64,000 nt of DNA, taken from positions 16,317,501-16,381,500 of the forward strand of contig NC_053415.1 of the NCBI RefSeq assembly GCF_016859285.1, read 5' to 3'. This stretch comes from Xiphias gladius. Lineage: Eukaryota > Chordata > Actinopteri > Istiophoriformes > Xiphiidae. The notes beneath the pieces are model-generated. The model was given only the letters and a program-made list of their open reading frames with translations. It was not told where the DNA came from and ran no database searches. Below, one piece after another: positions 13,901-25,910 of this stretch. Position 1 is the stretch's first letter. Each line of letters begins with the position of its first letter. The position numbers and the translations under genes are program-made.

Positions 13901-16900
13901 TAATATCTATAATCTTTTTAAAATACAAATTTGAACCTGAGCTAAATGTAGAGTATCAATCTTTCAGTCTGCACTACATATGGTAGACCCCTAACTAGCT
14001 GCAGGCCCAGACTTAAAGTTGCTGACTAAAAATAGAAACATGTGAAATAATGCATAAGTGTAATTAGATCTAAGTAAAATAAAGTCATGATATGACTGAA
14101 TGAAGATACAAAGGTAAATTACTGTCTCTCCAGTAATAGGCTTACTACTATGACTATCATTGTGTCATGTTCAAAAACATTACTAATGGTACACACTTCC
14201 TCCTGTGTTACATTTAAGCTATTTGCATACACAGCAATATCAATAGCTCAGTTACTGCACTCAATTGAAAAAAACCCAATAAAAATGCCATGAAGTAAAA
14301 ATAGGGGACGGATTTTCTGAACATTGTCTGATTTAACATGTTTAGTTTAAAGGTGCGCTATGTTCATCTTCAGTACATACTATAATTGCACTTTGCACAT
14401 TGTAGGGGTACAAAACTTGCAGTGAAAGGTAATGGAATGTATTTTTGTGGTTGATTGACATGGGAACAAAGTTTTGTACTAGGTAAAGGTGTGTACAGAT
14501 AGGTGACAAATATAAAATCACAGGCCCTTTAATTTATCCCATTTTGTTTCCCTTCAGATATCGATGAATGTGTTACTGGGAAAAACCTCTGCCCAAACAA
14601 CAGACAATGTGTGAACACCTTCGGCAGCTACTACTGCAAGTGCCAGGATGGCTACGATCTGAAATATGTTGACGGCAAATATGACTGTGTAGGTAAGGTA
14701 TACCAATTTATTAAGGGGAAATATCGGTGATCAGTTCTCTTCCTAAAGGTACAAATAGGCTTCTTCCAATTCCAGACCTTGATGAGTGTGCAGCCGGCAC
14801 CCACAAGTGCAGCCACCATGCTGTCTGTCTGAACACTCAAGGATCCTACAAATGCAGGTGCAAGTCTGGCTTCAGAGGCAATGGCTTTGAATGCTCTGGT
14901 GAGATCTGAGATCTGTTTCACAGAATTATAAATCAATCAATTTTAGGAGTGTCTTTGAATATATAATAAAACTTGCCAAATAAAGTAATTCACAGTAGAT
15001 TACAAAAGCCTACGTCTCAGGCCTTTCCCAGATGAGAACATTGAGTCAGATAGGTCAGGAGCAGTTTTAAAGCCACATATTTCATTTGGACCCTTCAAAC
15101 ATCAGCAAACAACTGTCCTGCCAAGGGTAGTTTCCTGCTTTCAGACTCCACTCCTCTTTACAGATGTTGGTGAGGGAGAGCCACAGATTGAAAACACACC
15201 TGTGTAAATATGAGACTGTATGGTAGCCAACCATCTTAAGAAGAAGGGGAAAGACAGTTTGTGTTGTACTCTTTGAGACAGGCCCAGATAATAACAGGTG
15301 AAGTCTCACGTAGCGATATCATGTAAAAAGTCTAGGCCAGGGGTTTCAGCAAAAATTAAGTTCCCTTTATTTTTTGTAGTCAAGCCGTTTTATCAGAGGT
15401 CGTGGGATGGAGACAAAGGCAGTGCAGATGATTTCCTCAATGGTGAGACTGTGTGGAATCCGAGACTCTGCTTCCGCTGTTCACTTCCTGCCCTGCAACC
15501 CCATTCATTACCTCCTCTTGCCATTTCTAAGAACACCTCCCCCGACTCTCCCGCTTGTTCATGGCTGGAAATGTTGTCATCCACAGCACCCACAGCTTGA
15601 TATGAGACCTGGAATCCTCAGCATGACCCTTAATATGCAGAACGTATGTGATAAAATGCTTGCGCATTTAAGTTCAAGTTATGTGCAATGAATGTCACTG
15701 TCATGCTTCATCTGCATGGAGTAGGATATTCCTATCCGTTGTTGAGCATGTTCATTTGCTATAGTACTGCTGCAGTGGTAATGTATCTCATCCATGAACT
15801 GGTAAGTGACTGCAAGCAAGTAATTAACAAGAACAGCAGCTGCAAAATACATGACAACAAACATCACATGCATCTGAATCCTGGTATAATACTGTATTTC
15901 CTGCTCGCGTTTGCAGTTACAGACTTGTAATCTGATTCCTCTTCCTGCCTGCAGCTATCCCAGACTCCCAAGTGAGGCCTGGGATTCCGGGAGGTAAACT
16001 GGACAGCGAGGACATCAAAAACATTATCCCTGAACCAGTCGCAACGCCACCCCCTGAAATACGCCAGCAGCCTTTTGACTACGATGGAGAGGTCTACGTT
16101 GGCACCCAGAGAGAGGAGAGACAAGAGGATGAGTTTCCTGAGGAAGATGAGGAGGAGGAAGAGGAAGACAACCAGCTCAATCCAAGAGGAGATGTTTTCA
16201 GTTAAGTGTGGCTGCCTTGTAATAATTCTGCTTCTATTATTCCATGTGTTCTGCAATACATTAATCATACACACACTTAACAAACTCAGTACGTTACTAC
16301 AGATATTTTGCTTTCTTGTCCAGCAGCGCAGCATCTGATTACAATTATCGACTTGCCAATAGGCAGCTGAAATAAGTATAAAATAGTAGGTCAGGTCAGG
16401 CCTTTATGACCCTTCTTGGACAGTTTGATGTTACTAATAATAAAGAAACATATATTTCCAACATTAGTGGCACAAAAATACAGTATATGAGTCTTTTTAG
16501 TGAGCAACGTGACACACAGAGTGTGATAAGTCAGAGATGTCCCAGTCATGCTGAATATATCTAAAAAGAACTGCAAGCATTGTCGCTGTGATGCTGACAT
16601 GTCCTTTAGCATAGTCACTAACCCTTCTGTATGGTCAATTCTACGCTGAAATTTTTCAAAACTCATTCTTTGTATTTAACCGTTGGCTAAACCAAAATTT
16701 TTAAAAAATGTGAAGATTTCAATAAGAACCCAGCAATATAATATAAAGAATTATCTGACTCAATCTGTTGAATAAGATTTAATAGCTTCTATCACATCAT
16801 TCACACTGTCTAGTGTATATACATATTCTTGTAACTGATTCAAACCCTTTCATCAGGTTAAAAAAGGTAGAGTGGGCAGTGTGACCATGCGGCGGTATGC

Positions 16901-18686
16901 ATCTCACTGAGACACCTCATAAATGTGGTTACCTTTCACCACTAATCTTGATCTTTATGGAAACAGTCTGTGTAAGAACTCAGATAGCAAGAGGAGACAG
17001 GCCCCAAGACATCCATCACCTCCAGGGAGGAATGTTACTCTGTCAGCATGTGAGAGCCCAGAGATACAAGTCATCCTGGGACTGCTTCCCAGGAGGAGGG
17101 TGAGGAAGGGAAGGAGGTTACGGAGTCCCCAAGCCTTTTATTATGTTTTCCCCAAAACAGCTGTTGTGCAAACAGACTTGACTGCTAGTAGAAAAGTCTA
17201 TCATCAGCACTCTAGACCTCTCTAACACTAGCCCACTCTGGGTGAGCAGGTTAAGTAACCCCAGCTGTCACTCGTCTGACTGTCTAAGGCTGCTTGCCAT
17301 GGGGGTGGTTTGCTGCAAGAGCTTCAAAATGCTTGGGGGGCTGTATCCTAAAGTTGTAGTTCCAACTGAAGACATGAGTGACAGCAGGGCAGGTCTACAC
17401 CTGTTGGTTAAAAGCCCCTTTCTGGCTTTTGTTTCATTGGGGAAAATCTCTTTGCTGCATAATTTGGGAATTTTTTTTTAAGATCACATATTTTCTTAGG
17501 AATTCATAGACAAAAAGTTCTATAAGAGTGTTATCTTGATATAGTTGTGTCTACCTTTATTCATTTACTCATTATCATATTTGCTTTGCAGCATTTATCT
17601 TAAAATTCATGTATTTAAACTGATTTTCTTTCCTTTAATCTGTAAATACAGTATCAGAGGACTTCGAATCAGTGTTTGGCCCAGCCAGAGAGGTCAAACA
17701 AATCCAAATAGCACCAGTTCAGGAGGGTAATCAAATATCTGTTTATGAGCCACGTTTTTGTAATGACTATTTACACGAGTAATTTGCTAATGTCCTCCTG
17801 TCCTTTTACTTTGTAGAGTTTATCATGGATTGCAACTTTGACCAGGGAGCATGTGAGTGGGTCCAAGACAAAGCTGATGACATGGACTGGAGTGTAGCCT
17901 ACCATGATAATGGTAACAAAATGATAATTGTGCAGCAAGATACATTTTTCACATATTAGTTAAGATTAATCCTTTTGTGCTTTCAGATTACTCATAAGAA
18001 CTACAAATTCTCGCAGGTGCTGAGTACTACATGGCAGTGAGTGGGCTCCTAGGGGAGCAGGACGACGTGGCCAAGCTGAAGTTGCTTCTCAATGACCGGG
18101 CTCAGCAGGGCAGCTTCTGCCTCACCTTTGACTACCGTGTGGTAGGACATAACGTGGGCGCCCTCAGGGTGCTGCTGGATAACAACGCTTACCCAGTTTG
18201 GGAGCAGACTAACAGCAGAGACCAGGGCTGGCAGACAGAGCTCCTCACTGTGGCCTGGAAAGAGGAGGCCCCAGAATCTGTGAGTCATTTACTCAATTCA
18301 TAAGACATTTTATAGACACACCATTGTTAAACCAACGAATAAGTACTGATAACAACAATATCTGTAATAATAGCAACTATCATTCAAAAGAGGTAAAAAA
18401 GTACAAATGTTATATCATAAGTCTATGCAACACTTATGTGACTAGCCATGATGGATTTTTCTCAAAAGCATTTAATTCATATGGTTCACGATATGTCGGA
18501 AAGACAACCCCCATACTGTTCACTTATTCCTGGAATCTACAACCTAAAGATGCAATGGTACCATTAAATGTCTTTCAGATTGTCTTCGAAGCTCAGCGTG
18601 GGACAGGTGTTGGAGGAGAGATAGGGCTGGACAATGTTGTGCTGACCTCAGGGCCCTGTCAAGAGGATGTCGGTCCAATCTTTTAG
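10827..18686 (+). CDS. egfl6: Epidermal growth factor-like protein 6 (EGF repeats + MAM domain)
   Basis: Thirteen coding exons: 10827-10900, 12236-12342, 12657-12749, 12978-13097, 13214-13333, 14558-14692, 14776-14898, 15380-15442, 15955-16200, 17652-17726, 17817-17912, 18017-18279, 18579-18686. All introns are GT-AG and phases agree, giving 540 aa (human is about 553). The start begins a hydrophobic signal peptide (residues 1 to about 22). Five EGF-type modules follow (about 60-257). Modules 2, 4 and 5 open with DLNEC, DIDEC and DLDEC, the calcium-binding type. Next comes a linker (about 258-385) with a Glu/Asp-rich run and an RGD at about 356-358, then a C-terminal MAM domain. The family is a secreted matrix/basement-membrane protein that binds integrins through RGD and acts in epidermis, bone and angiogenesis. 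EGF exons are phase 1-1. Exon 8 (15380-15442) is the least certain. Confidence 0.93.
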
Positions 18687-19260
18687 GAATCTCCACCTTG
18701 GATCAACAACTTGAAAATCTCCTCTAATGACACATGTCAAAGATTCCTGTTTCCTGTCCATATTACGGTCTTTTAATTGCGGGCGTTTCTCAGTGTTCTT
18801 TCATGGCAAAGCCTCAGGACGTCCAAACAAAGACACAACCACATGGTCTCAAGGGGAGATTATGTGCAATCAGTGCATGCATGTTTACTTTATCACCATG
18901 CTGCTATCAATGCATCCTGCTATCATCTCTATCATGATTTTCAATATAGTCTCTTACGATACAGATAACTCAGGTCTCAGGAATAGGTGGAAATGCTAAC
19001 TTTGTCTGTTAGTTATGTTTAACAGTATTGTGCTTAGTCCTTTGTTGTGTATGTGATAGTGCATTACTGAAGTTAACTGAAAATATTCTATGACATATAA
19101 TGTGAATTCATAGGTGATTGCTGAGAACTCAATTTTAGATGAATAACTTTTTTGAAGGCTGGTTAGTTTAAATGATAAAAAGTATCAGTGCATAACTGCT
19201 GTAAATTTTGCTTTCATATTATACTGTACTATTACATTAAAAATGTTTTTTTCTAACTCA
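18687..19260 (+). other. egfl6: Probable egfl6 3' untranslated region
   Basis: AT-rich non-coding sequence follows the egfl6 stop codon at 18684-18686. The first recognisable polyadenylation hexamer is ATTAAA at about 19236-19241. The end is an inference from that hexamer; no transcript evidence is available. Confidence 0.45.
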
Positions 19261-19544
19261 GTCTACCATTCCTTTTTTATTCACATATTGTATGATTGTA
19301 TAACTGCGTGGCTAATCTTGATCATGTCACTCAATTTATGGATGTCAGGGTTGGTATTTTATCATAGAAACTTGACATGTAGTAGTCAATTTACACCTAA
19401 CTTTATTGAGAAAACTATGCTTCCATGATAATACAGCTATCCATAACAAAAAGGAAAAAAGACGTTTGTTTTAACTGACAACAATGACGGAATGATGGTG
19501 CATGTGTAGCGGTTGCCACCATACTGTCTGTGTGTTAGGTGAAA

Positions 19545-19665
19545 AGTAGCTAGTATTTCCATTCTATGTGGCCTCATACAGATACTCAGTTACAGTATAT
19601 TTTAGAGGGATAGCCTCTATACTTTTTATTCCACTACATTTATTAGAAATCTTAACGTTACATGT
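19545..19665. repeat. Fragment related to the neighbouring MITE family
   Basis: The stretch contains ATACTTTTTATTCCACTACA, which resembles the internal 'actccactacattt' part of the larger element at 19871-20520. It looks like a degraded or nested copy. Assignment is by eye only. Confidence 0.4.
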
Positions 19666-19870
19666 CATTGCATCAGTCAAAATAATGGTAATCCAACAAG
19701 TAAACATAACAGTAATCCAACAGGGCCATTTTGCATCAAAGGCATGTTTACTGTTGAAAATTAAGTACATTTTGATGCTAATATTGTGTTTGTTTGTGTG
19801 TGTGTGTGTGGGGGGGGGGGTTATGAAACTTGAAAAGTAGTACATGAATTTGGAGTGTTTTGACATTATG

Positions 19871-20520
19871 GCAATGATGGAAAGTAACTATGTACATTTA
19901 CCCAATTGCTGTACTAAAGTACAATTTCAATTTTGAAGCACTTGTACTACTTTACTTCGGTATTTCCATTTTTTTGTACTTAGACTTCAGCTCCACTACA
20001 TTTCGGAGGGAGATGTTATGCTTTTTACATTTATTTAACAGCTGCAGTTACTGGTTACTTTTCAGATAAGAGTTTCCTTTTTTTTTCTTTTTTAAAACAT
20101 ATCAGCTTATAACACACAACACTTTGTTAAATATTAAACAAGTAATTTCTGCCATGTCTAGCTGGGGTTTCTTTCTGGTGACCCTGTGGAGGAGACCGAC
20201 CCTTAGGTTGGGAACCACTGGACTGAACAACAAAACTGTGAATAAAGTAGTTAAAACTAGCTCCACCTCGAGCATCTGCAACACTAAAATGCTGCTTGAA
20301 TACAAATGCATCAGCACAATCTAGTAACATCAGACAGAATTAGATTTCAGACATAGGGGACATTTTACTGCAGAAATAGCACTTTTACTGCTGATACTGA
20401 GAGTACATTTCGGTGATGATACTTTTGTACTTTTACTTAAGATGGGTTTGAATGCAGTTTTTTGAGTTTTTACATTGTGGTATTGGCACTTAAGGGTCTG
20501 AGCACTTCTTCCACCACTGC
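19871..20520. mobile_element. Non-autonomous DNA transposon (MITE) of a common teleost family
   Basis: The two ends are imperfect inverted repeats. The left end reads GCAATGATGGAAAGTAACTA, and the right end on the reverse strand reads GCAGTGGTGGAAGAAGTGCT. Both continue into similar 'taagtaaaagtac'-like sequence. This terminal sequence is familiar to me as one of the most abundant short repeats in percomorph fish genomes. There is no coding capacity. An internal segment (about 20190-20220, GGTTGGGAACCACTGGAC) is itself a recurrent piece in fish repeats. Confidence 0.75.
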
Positions 20521-20929
20521 AATACGGAATTACCATGCGGTGCAAAGTTATTTCAGTTGTTTTCAGTGGACATCTCAATGCAAACCTGGTTGCATGCAAC
20601 ACGCTGGCAGATGGTTGGGGCTTTGGTTCCTGTTTTTTCATGAAATTGTATCAGATTTTAAGCGGTGACAGTATGCAGCTGGGCTGCCGTCTGATAACAG
20701 CTCATTGTCGCTCTCTGGTGGTGGTGTATGCAAAAAAAAAAATAAGTAAAAAGATGTAATAACTGGAAGAACGATGGGGCAAGCTAATAGCCGTTAACGA
20801 ACAAACACAAGCAAAGTCTTTCTTGTGTTTGAAAGTAAATTTTAAGAGCCCCCCCCCCAAGCCGAACGGTATAAAGTGTAACCTGTGACCACGATTATAT
20901 GTAGAAGTTGTAAGGGCCTGAAACGTTAC

Positions 20930-21083
20930 CTCAGCGCTCGTTGGCTGTTTCTGACAACATCACATGATCCGCGGCTGTCCGTGTAGCTGTTGTTAGCTTG
21001 TTAGCGGCTAGCTGCGTTAGCACCGAGCCTTCGGAGTTCACCAGGAAACGGTGCGACCTGACGTTATATCGAGCCACGCCAAG
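20930..21083 (+). promoter_or_regulatory. rab9a: Probable rab9a promoter and first non-coding exon
   Basis: A locally less AT-rich, CpG-containing stretch of the kind seen at housekeeping promoters. It ends at a good donor, AAG/GTGGGT after 21083. No TATA box is evident. A small second non-coding exon may lie at about 21157-21177 (acceptor CCGCAG, donor GTACGT). The next acceptor, CATCAG before 21820, is 39 bp upstream of the rab9a start codon. The transcription start is inferred and not seen. Confidence 0.5.
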
Positions 21084-21819
21084 GTGGGTAGCTGTCAAAC
21101 ATATGCATTAATGTTGTTTCAATCATTTCGTGTTTTATTTCTCGTTGGCTCCGCAGCTGCAAGGTCCAAACTGTAAGGTACGTTACAAGCTATCTTTCCT
21201 ACAAGTAAACCAGAGCTAACTGATTTAGTATACTGCATTAATTCCAGCTGTGGTCCCTTGTTTTCCTTTTTCATGTTCGCCTAGCGTAGCGAGCACTTAG
21301 CTAGCTGATAAGCCCAAATCAGATCCTCCATACCAGCGTGCCAGCATGTTACAGCTTTTAATTTAATATTGTGTACGCTGTATGTCATAAGTTACCTTTT
21401 TATACCCTGTTTGAGTTCCCACACACGGTGTGTTGAACGTTTGGTAGCAGATTATGCTTCATTGCAATGGGGCTTCTCAGCTGTAACTGCTGTCCTGGGC
21501 CATCTGGTGAGGAATGAGGAAACTCATTGTTTTTCACTTTGTTCCAGCCGGTTGAACGTTACCTATATGGCTGTTCACATCAACATTAAACAAATGAGTA
21601 TGTGACCAAGGACTAGGGTGTACAGCACATGATCTGGACCAGTGGATGAGGCCAAAATCAATCAGGGGTGAGACATAATGGCACAGAACATCCACCAAAA
21701 ACTGTGTTCCCGCACTAAAATGTCAAGTAAAGTGGTGGTTAGTTACAATATTTTAAAAAATATATATTACTGTGGTGTACAGATAAAAATATTTTTCACA
21801 CATTGCATCTCTACATCAG

Positions 21820-22690
21820 GTAAATTATTTCAAAGTGGTCGATCAGGAGTGAAAAGCCATGACAACAAAGACATCCCTGCTGAAAGTCATACTGCTGGGT
21901 GACGGTGGTGTAGGAAAAAGCTCCATCATGAATCGTTACGTCACCAACAAGTTTGACGCACACCTTTTTCACACTATCGGTGTTGAGTTCCTCAACAAGG
22001 ACCTGGAGGTAGATGGCCACCAGGTTACCCTGCAGATCTGGGACACTGCTGGCCAGGAGCGCTTCCGCAGCCTGAGGACTCCTTTCTATCGTGGCTCTGA
22101 TTGCTGCCTACTCACCTTCAGTGTGGATGACAGCCAGAGTTTTCTCAATTTAGGCAACTGGAAGAAGGAGTTCATCTACTACGCAGATGTCAAGGAGCCA
22201 GAGAAGTTCCCATTCGTAGTCTTGGGCAACAAACTGGACGTGACAGAGAGGCAGGTGTCTACTGAGGAGGCTCAGCAATGGTGCCAGGAGAACGGCAATT
22301 TTCCCTATTATGAGACCAGTGCCAAGGATGCCACCAATGTAGCAGCTGCCTTTGAGGAAGCAGTGCGTAGAGTGTTGGCATTGGATGAAAGAACGGACCA
22401 CCTCATCCCCACAGACACAGTCAAGCTCCACAAAAAGCCTCGCTCTGCTGCCACTTGCTGTTCATAACGTCCGGGAGTTATCGTTAACATTAATTTGCTG
22501 TTATGCCTGTTATTTGACAAGGCTGTATGTGTACAATGCTGTAGTAACATCTTATTTAAGCAAATTATGCTCCTGGCTTTGTGATTTGTTACACTGCTGA
22601 AGGTTTGATATTGTTAATAGAGAGAAAGATGAAACACTAAATTCTTCCTAGTTTAAGTACAAATAAACATGAAAGCACTGAATAATTCAC
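21820..22690 (+). other. rab9a: rab9a last exon (whole coding region plus 3' UTR)
   Basis: The exon opens after the CATCAG acceptor at 21819, carries 39 bp of 5' UTR, the complete coding region, and a 3' UTR of about 220 bp. It closes with an AATAAA polyadenylation signal at 22662-22667. The cleavage point at about 22690 is an estimate. Confidence 0.7.
21859..22467 (+). CDS. rab9a: Ras-related protein Rab-9A
   Basis: Uninterrupted 202-residue coding region, close in length to human RAB9A (201). Small GTPase motifs are all intact: P-loop GDGGVGKS (residues 14-21), switch I threonine T39, WDTAGQE (61-67) with catalytic Q66, NKLD (124-127) and ETSAKD (152-157). The protein ends ATCCS, so the two prenylatable cysteines sit one residue from the end (CCX type) where human RAB9A ends in CC. 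Rab9 works on late endosomes, where it drives return of mannose-6-phosphate receptors to the trans-Golgi network. The coding region is intronless, with introns only in the 5' UTR, as in mammals. Rab9A is chosen over Rab9B by overall sequence and by its place beside trappc2 and ofd1. Confidence 0.96.
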   Translation: MTTKTSLLKVILLGDGGVGKSSIMNRYVTNKFDAHLFHTIGVEFLNKDLEVDGHQVTLQIWDTAGQERFRSLRTPFYRGSDCCLLTFSVDDSQSFLNLGNWKKEFIYYADVKEPEKFPFVVLGNKLDVTERQVSTEEAQQWCQENGNFPYYETSAKDATNVAAAFEEAVRRVLALDERTDHLIPTDTVKLHKKPRSAATCCS

Positions 22691-23896
22691 TCAGCTCCGC
22701 TACAGTTCAAATGTCACGCTTTAAAAGGATAGCAGAAAAAGAAACAATATTATGTGTTGGCCCAAGACTACCTGTGGGGATCTAAAATATACCATGACAG
22801 AACGAAAACAATATTTTTGAAAAGTTTCACTTCCCTCTCAAATATTTAAATGTTAAATTCTATTATGTAGGCAAATTATAATCATTAAAAATCACTCACT
22901 GAAAATCTGTTCAGATGTGTACTACATCGGGAGTGCACTTGTCATAGGGTCCATGAACCTCACTCCAGAATGTGACAATGCAGAAACGTGATGTTCTGAA
23001 TACTTAAATTTAGAAAATAACTGAATAATTAAAACAATTTATACAAACCAATAACCTTCTTTCTGAGGATTATACAGTAGCAAAGGCACTACTTTGTGTA
23101 ACTAACAAATTGAGGCTTGTGATTATTGCACCTTTTAGGTCTTGTTTCCGCACATTCTGCATAGTGAATAGATTATGGCTGTGTGCTGGAAGCACAAGAT
23201 CCCTAATAGAGGATAAATATTTAAACAAAGCTAACATGCATGGCATATGGTGTACTTAAGTTTCTGGAAAATTTTGTATTTTGTAAACTGTTTTTACCTT
23301 ATAAAAAAAAAAAAAAAAAACATCACTGAATCAAACTGCAGTATTTCCTTGAGTGAAGTTAAATGAAATAGTGGTCATGATTGAGTAAACTTTTTCATCA
23401 ATGTTAGGCTTACTGTTTTAAATAATGATTTTGATCTTTAAAGAACTCTATTAACATGATTATCCTTACAGTTGAAAGCCCTTCCCCACAGCTAAATATT
23501 TAAAAATGGTGAAGAATTCATTTACCTCTTTTTCATTCATTTTAATTTATATTCAGAGTTGTACTACTGGTATGCCAAACAATAAATAACCCCCCTTGAG
23601 AATTGTCACTTGAAGCATGTTTTGTAGCCTGAAAGGTCTAAGTAAGTTTATAATTCCATGCCTTAAAGTCTAATGTTGACTATCAACATACAGTAGCCAT
23701 ATCCATAGGCCATCCCATGCAAGAAATCAAGAAACACATTACCATAGAAACTTAGGACAAGAAAATGCTTTATAGAAAATCCACATTTGTGTTACATTTG
23801 TCAAACAAGAAAAGACAAACATACAGACAACAACAAGTGACTTATATGTACAACTAATAGACAAGAGGCATTCAAATCCCTGTGCATGTGATGTGA
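22691..23896. other. Spacer between rab9a and trappc2, including trappc2 3' UTR
   Basis: AT-rich sequence with no recognisable coding exon. Because trappc2 is read leftwards and stops at 23897, part of this stretch is its 3' UTR; a reverse-strand ATTAAA at about 23541-23546 is one possible polyadenylation signal. The rab9a and trappc2 transcripts converge here. Confidence 0.5.
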
Positions 23897-25117
<1,221 letters not shown>

Positions 25118-25414
25118 AGTTTTCTCTTCTTCTTAGCAAAGTCAAGAGGCCCTGGAATCAATTAAAACCAGGTGAAAGATGTTAAACAATGAAATCTTTC
25201 CAAATCTCAGGGTCAGTATCACCCAAATGATTGTAAAACCTTCAGCTAGCAAGCTAACGTTAGCTGTAGTGCTCGGCAGACGCTTGGCGTCGTTCAAGTC
25301 TTTAAGTGATTCTTGCGAGACTATAATGAAGATAATAAGACTTTAAACATTATAACAATTAAATGTCCTAAGCAAAGACAGCATGTTAATTTTGTAAAAT
25401 CGACTTTTGTTTAC

Positions 25415-25460
25415 CTGTTAATTTCGCTTCCTGGAGAGCAGCAAGAGCAGTCGCGAAAAG
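25415..25460 (-). other. trappc2: trappc2 non-coding first exon
   Basis: On the minus strand, GC-richer sequence ends at AACAG/GTAAAC, a good donor with exon end at 25415. The next acceptor, GATTCCAG, lies before 25151, 34 bp upstream of the start codon at 25117. The upstream edge of this exon is a guess. Confidence 0.5.
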
Positions 25461-25690
25461 ATGACGTATTTAAGTAGCCAAATATATTTACCAGTAGTCT
25501 GTTGTAAAACTGTTGTTTTTTTGGGACAAAAACCTCATAAAATTATTATTACATGGGACATATTATAAATTATTGAATGATAATAGATGGTTTTTTTTCG
25601 TTACGTCATAACCGTGGGACTGCCCGGAACAGCAATTTCCGTTGACGGATTTAAATGTTAGAGGCACACCTCCTGGAAAGAGACGCTTTC
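25460..25690. promoter_or_regulatory. Bidirectional promoter between trappc2 and ofd1
   Basis: The divergent trappc2 and ofd1 first exons are separated by only about 230 bp, so both genes must draw on this interval. A CGTTACGTCATAACCG stretch at about 25600-25614 contains a CRE-like TTACGTCA, and no TATA box is apparent. The head-to-head arrangement is the same as in human. Exact transcription starts are not visible. Confidence 0.65.
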
Positions 25691-25786
25691 TGGTAGTCAG
25701 GCTGGTACCTAGAGAGGTTATTGTCTTTTTTTGATCCCTGTGGTAACAAGTGTGAAGAAGACAGTGTAGTTAAAGTCTAACACCAG
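25690..25786 (+). other. ofd1: ofd1 non-coding first exon
   Basis: Exon sequence ends at ACACCAG/GTACGA after 25786. The next acceptor, TCCGTCAG, at about 25888 begins the exon carrying the start codon at 25911. The left edge is uncertain. Confidence 0.55.
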
Positions 25787-25910
25787 GTACGAATACTTTA
25801 TAAGTTGTTGAACAGTGGGGTTTTAGCTCTCTAGCTCGCCATGTCAGCTTCATCGTGCTGTTGTCTGCTTTTGTTTCTCTTCCGTCAGGACCTGCAAACA
25901 CTCTGCAGCT

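Noticed and set aside
15864-16334. 156-codon minus-strand open frame
   Set aside because: It is the antisense shadow of the egfl6 linker exon (15955-16200), whose acidic codons read as Leu/Phe-rich on the other strand.
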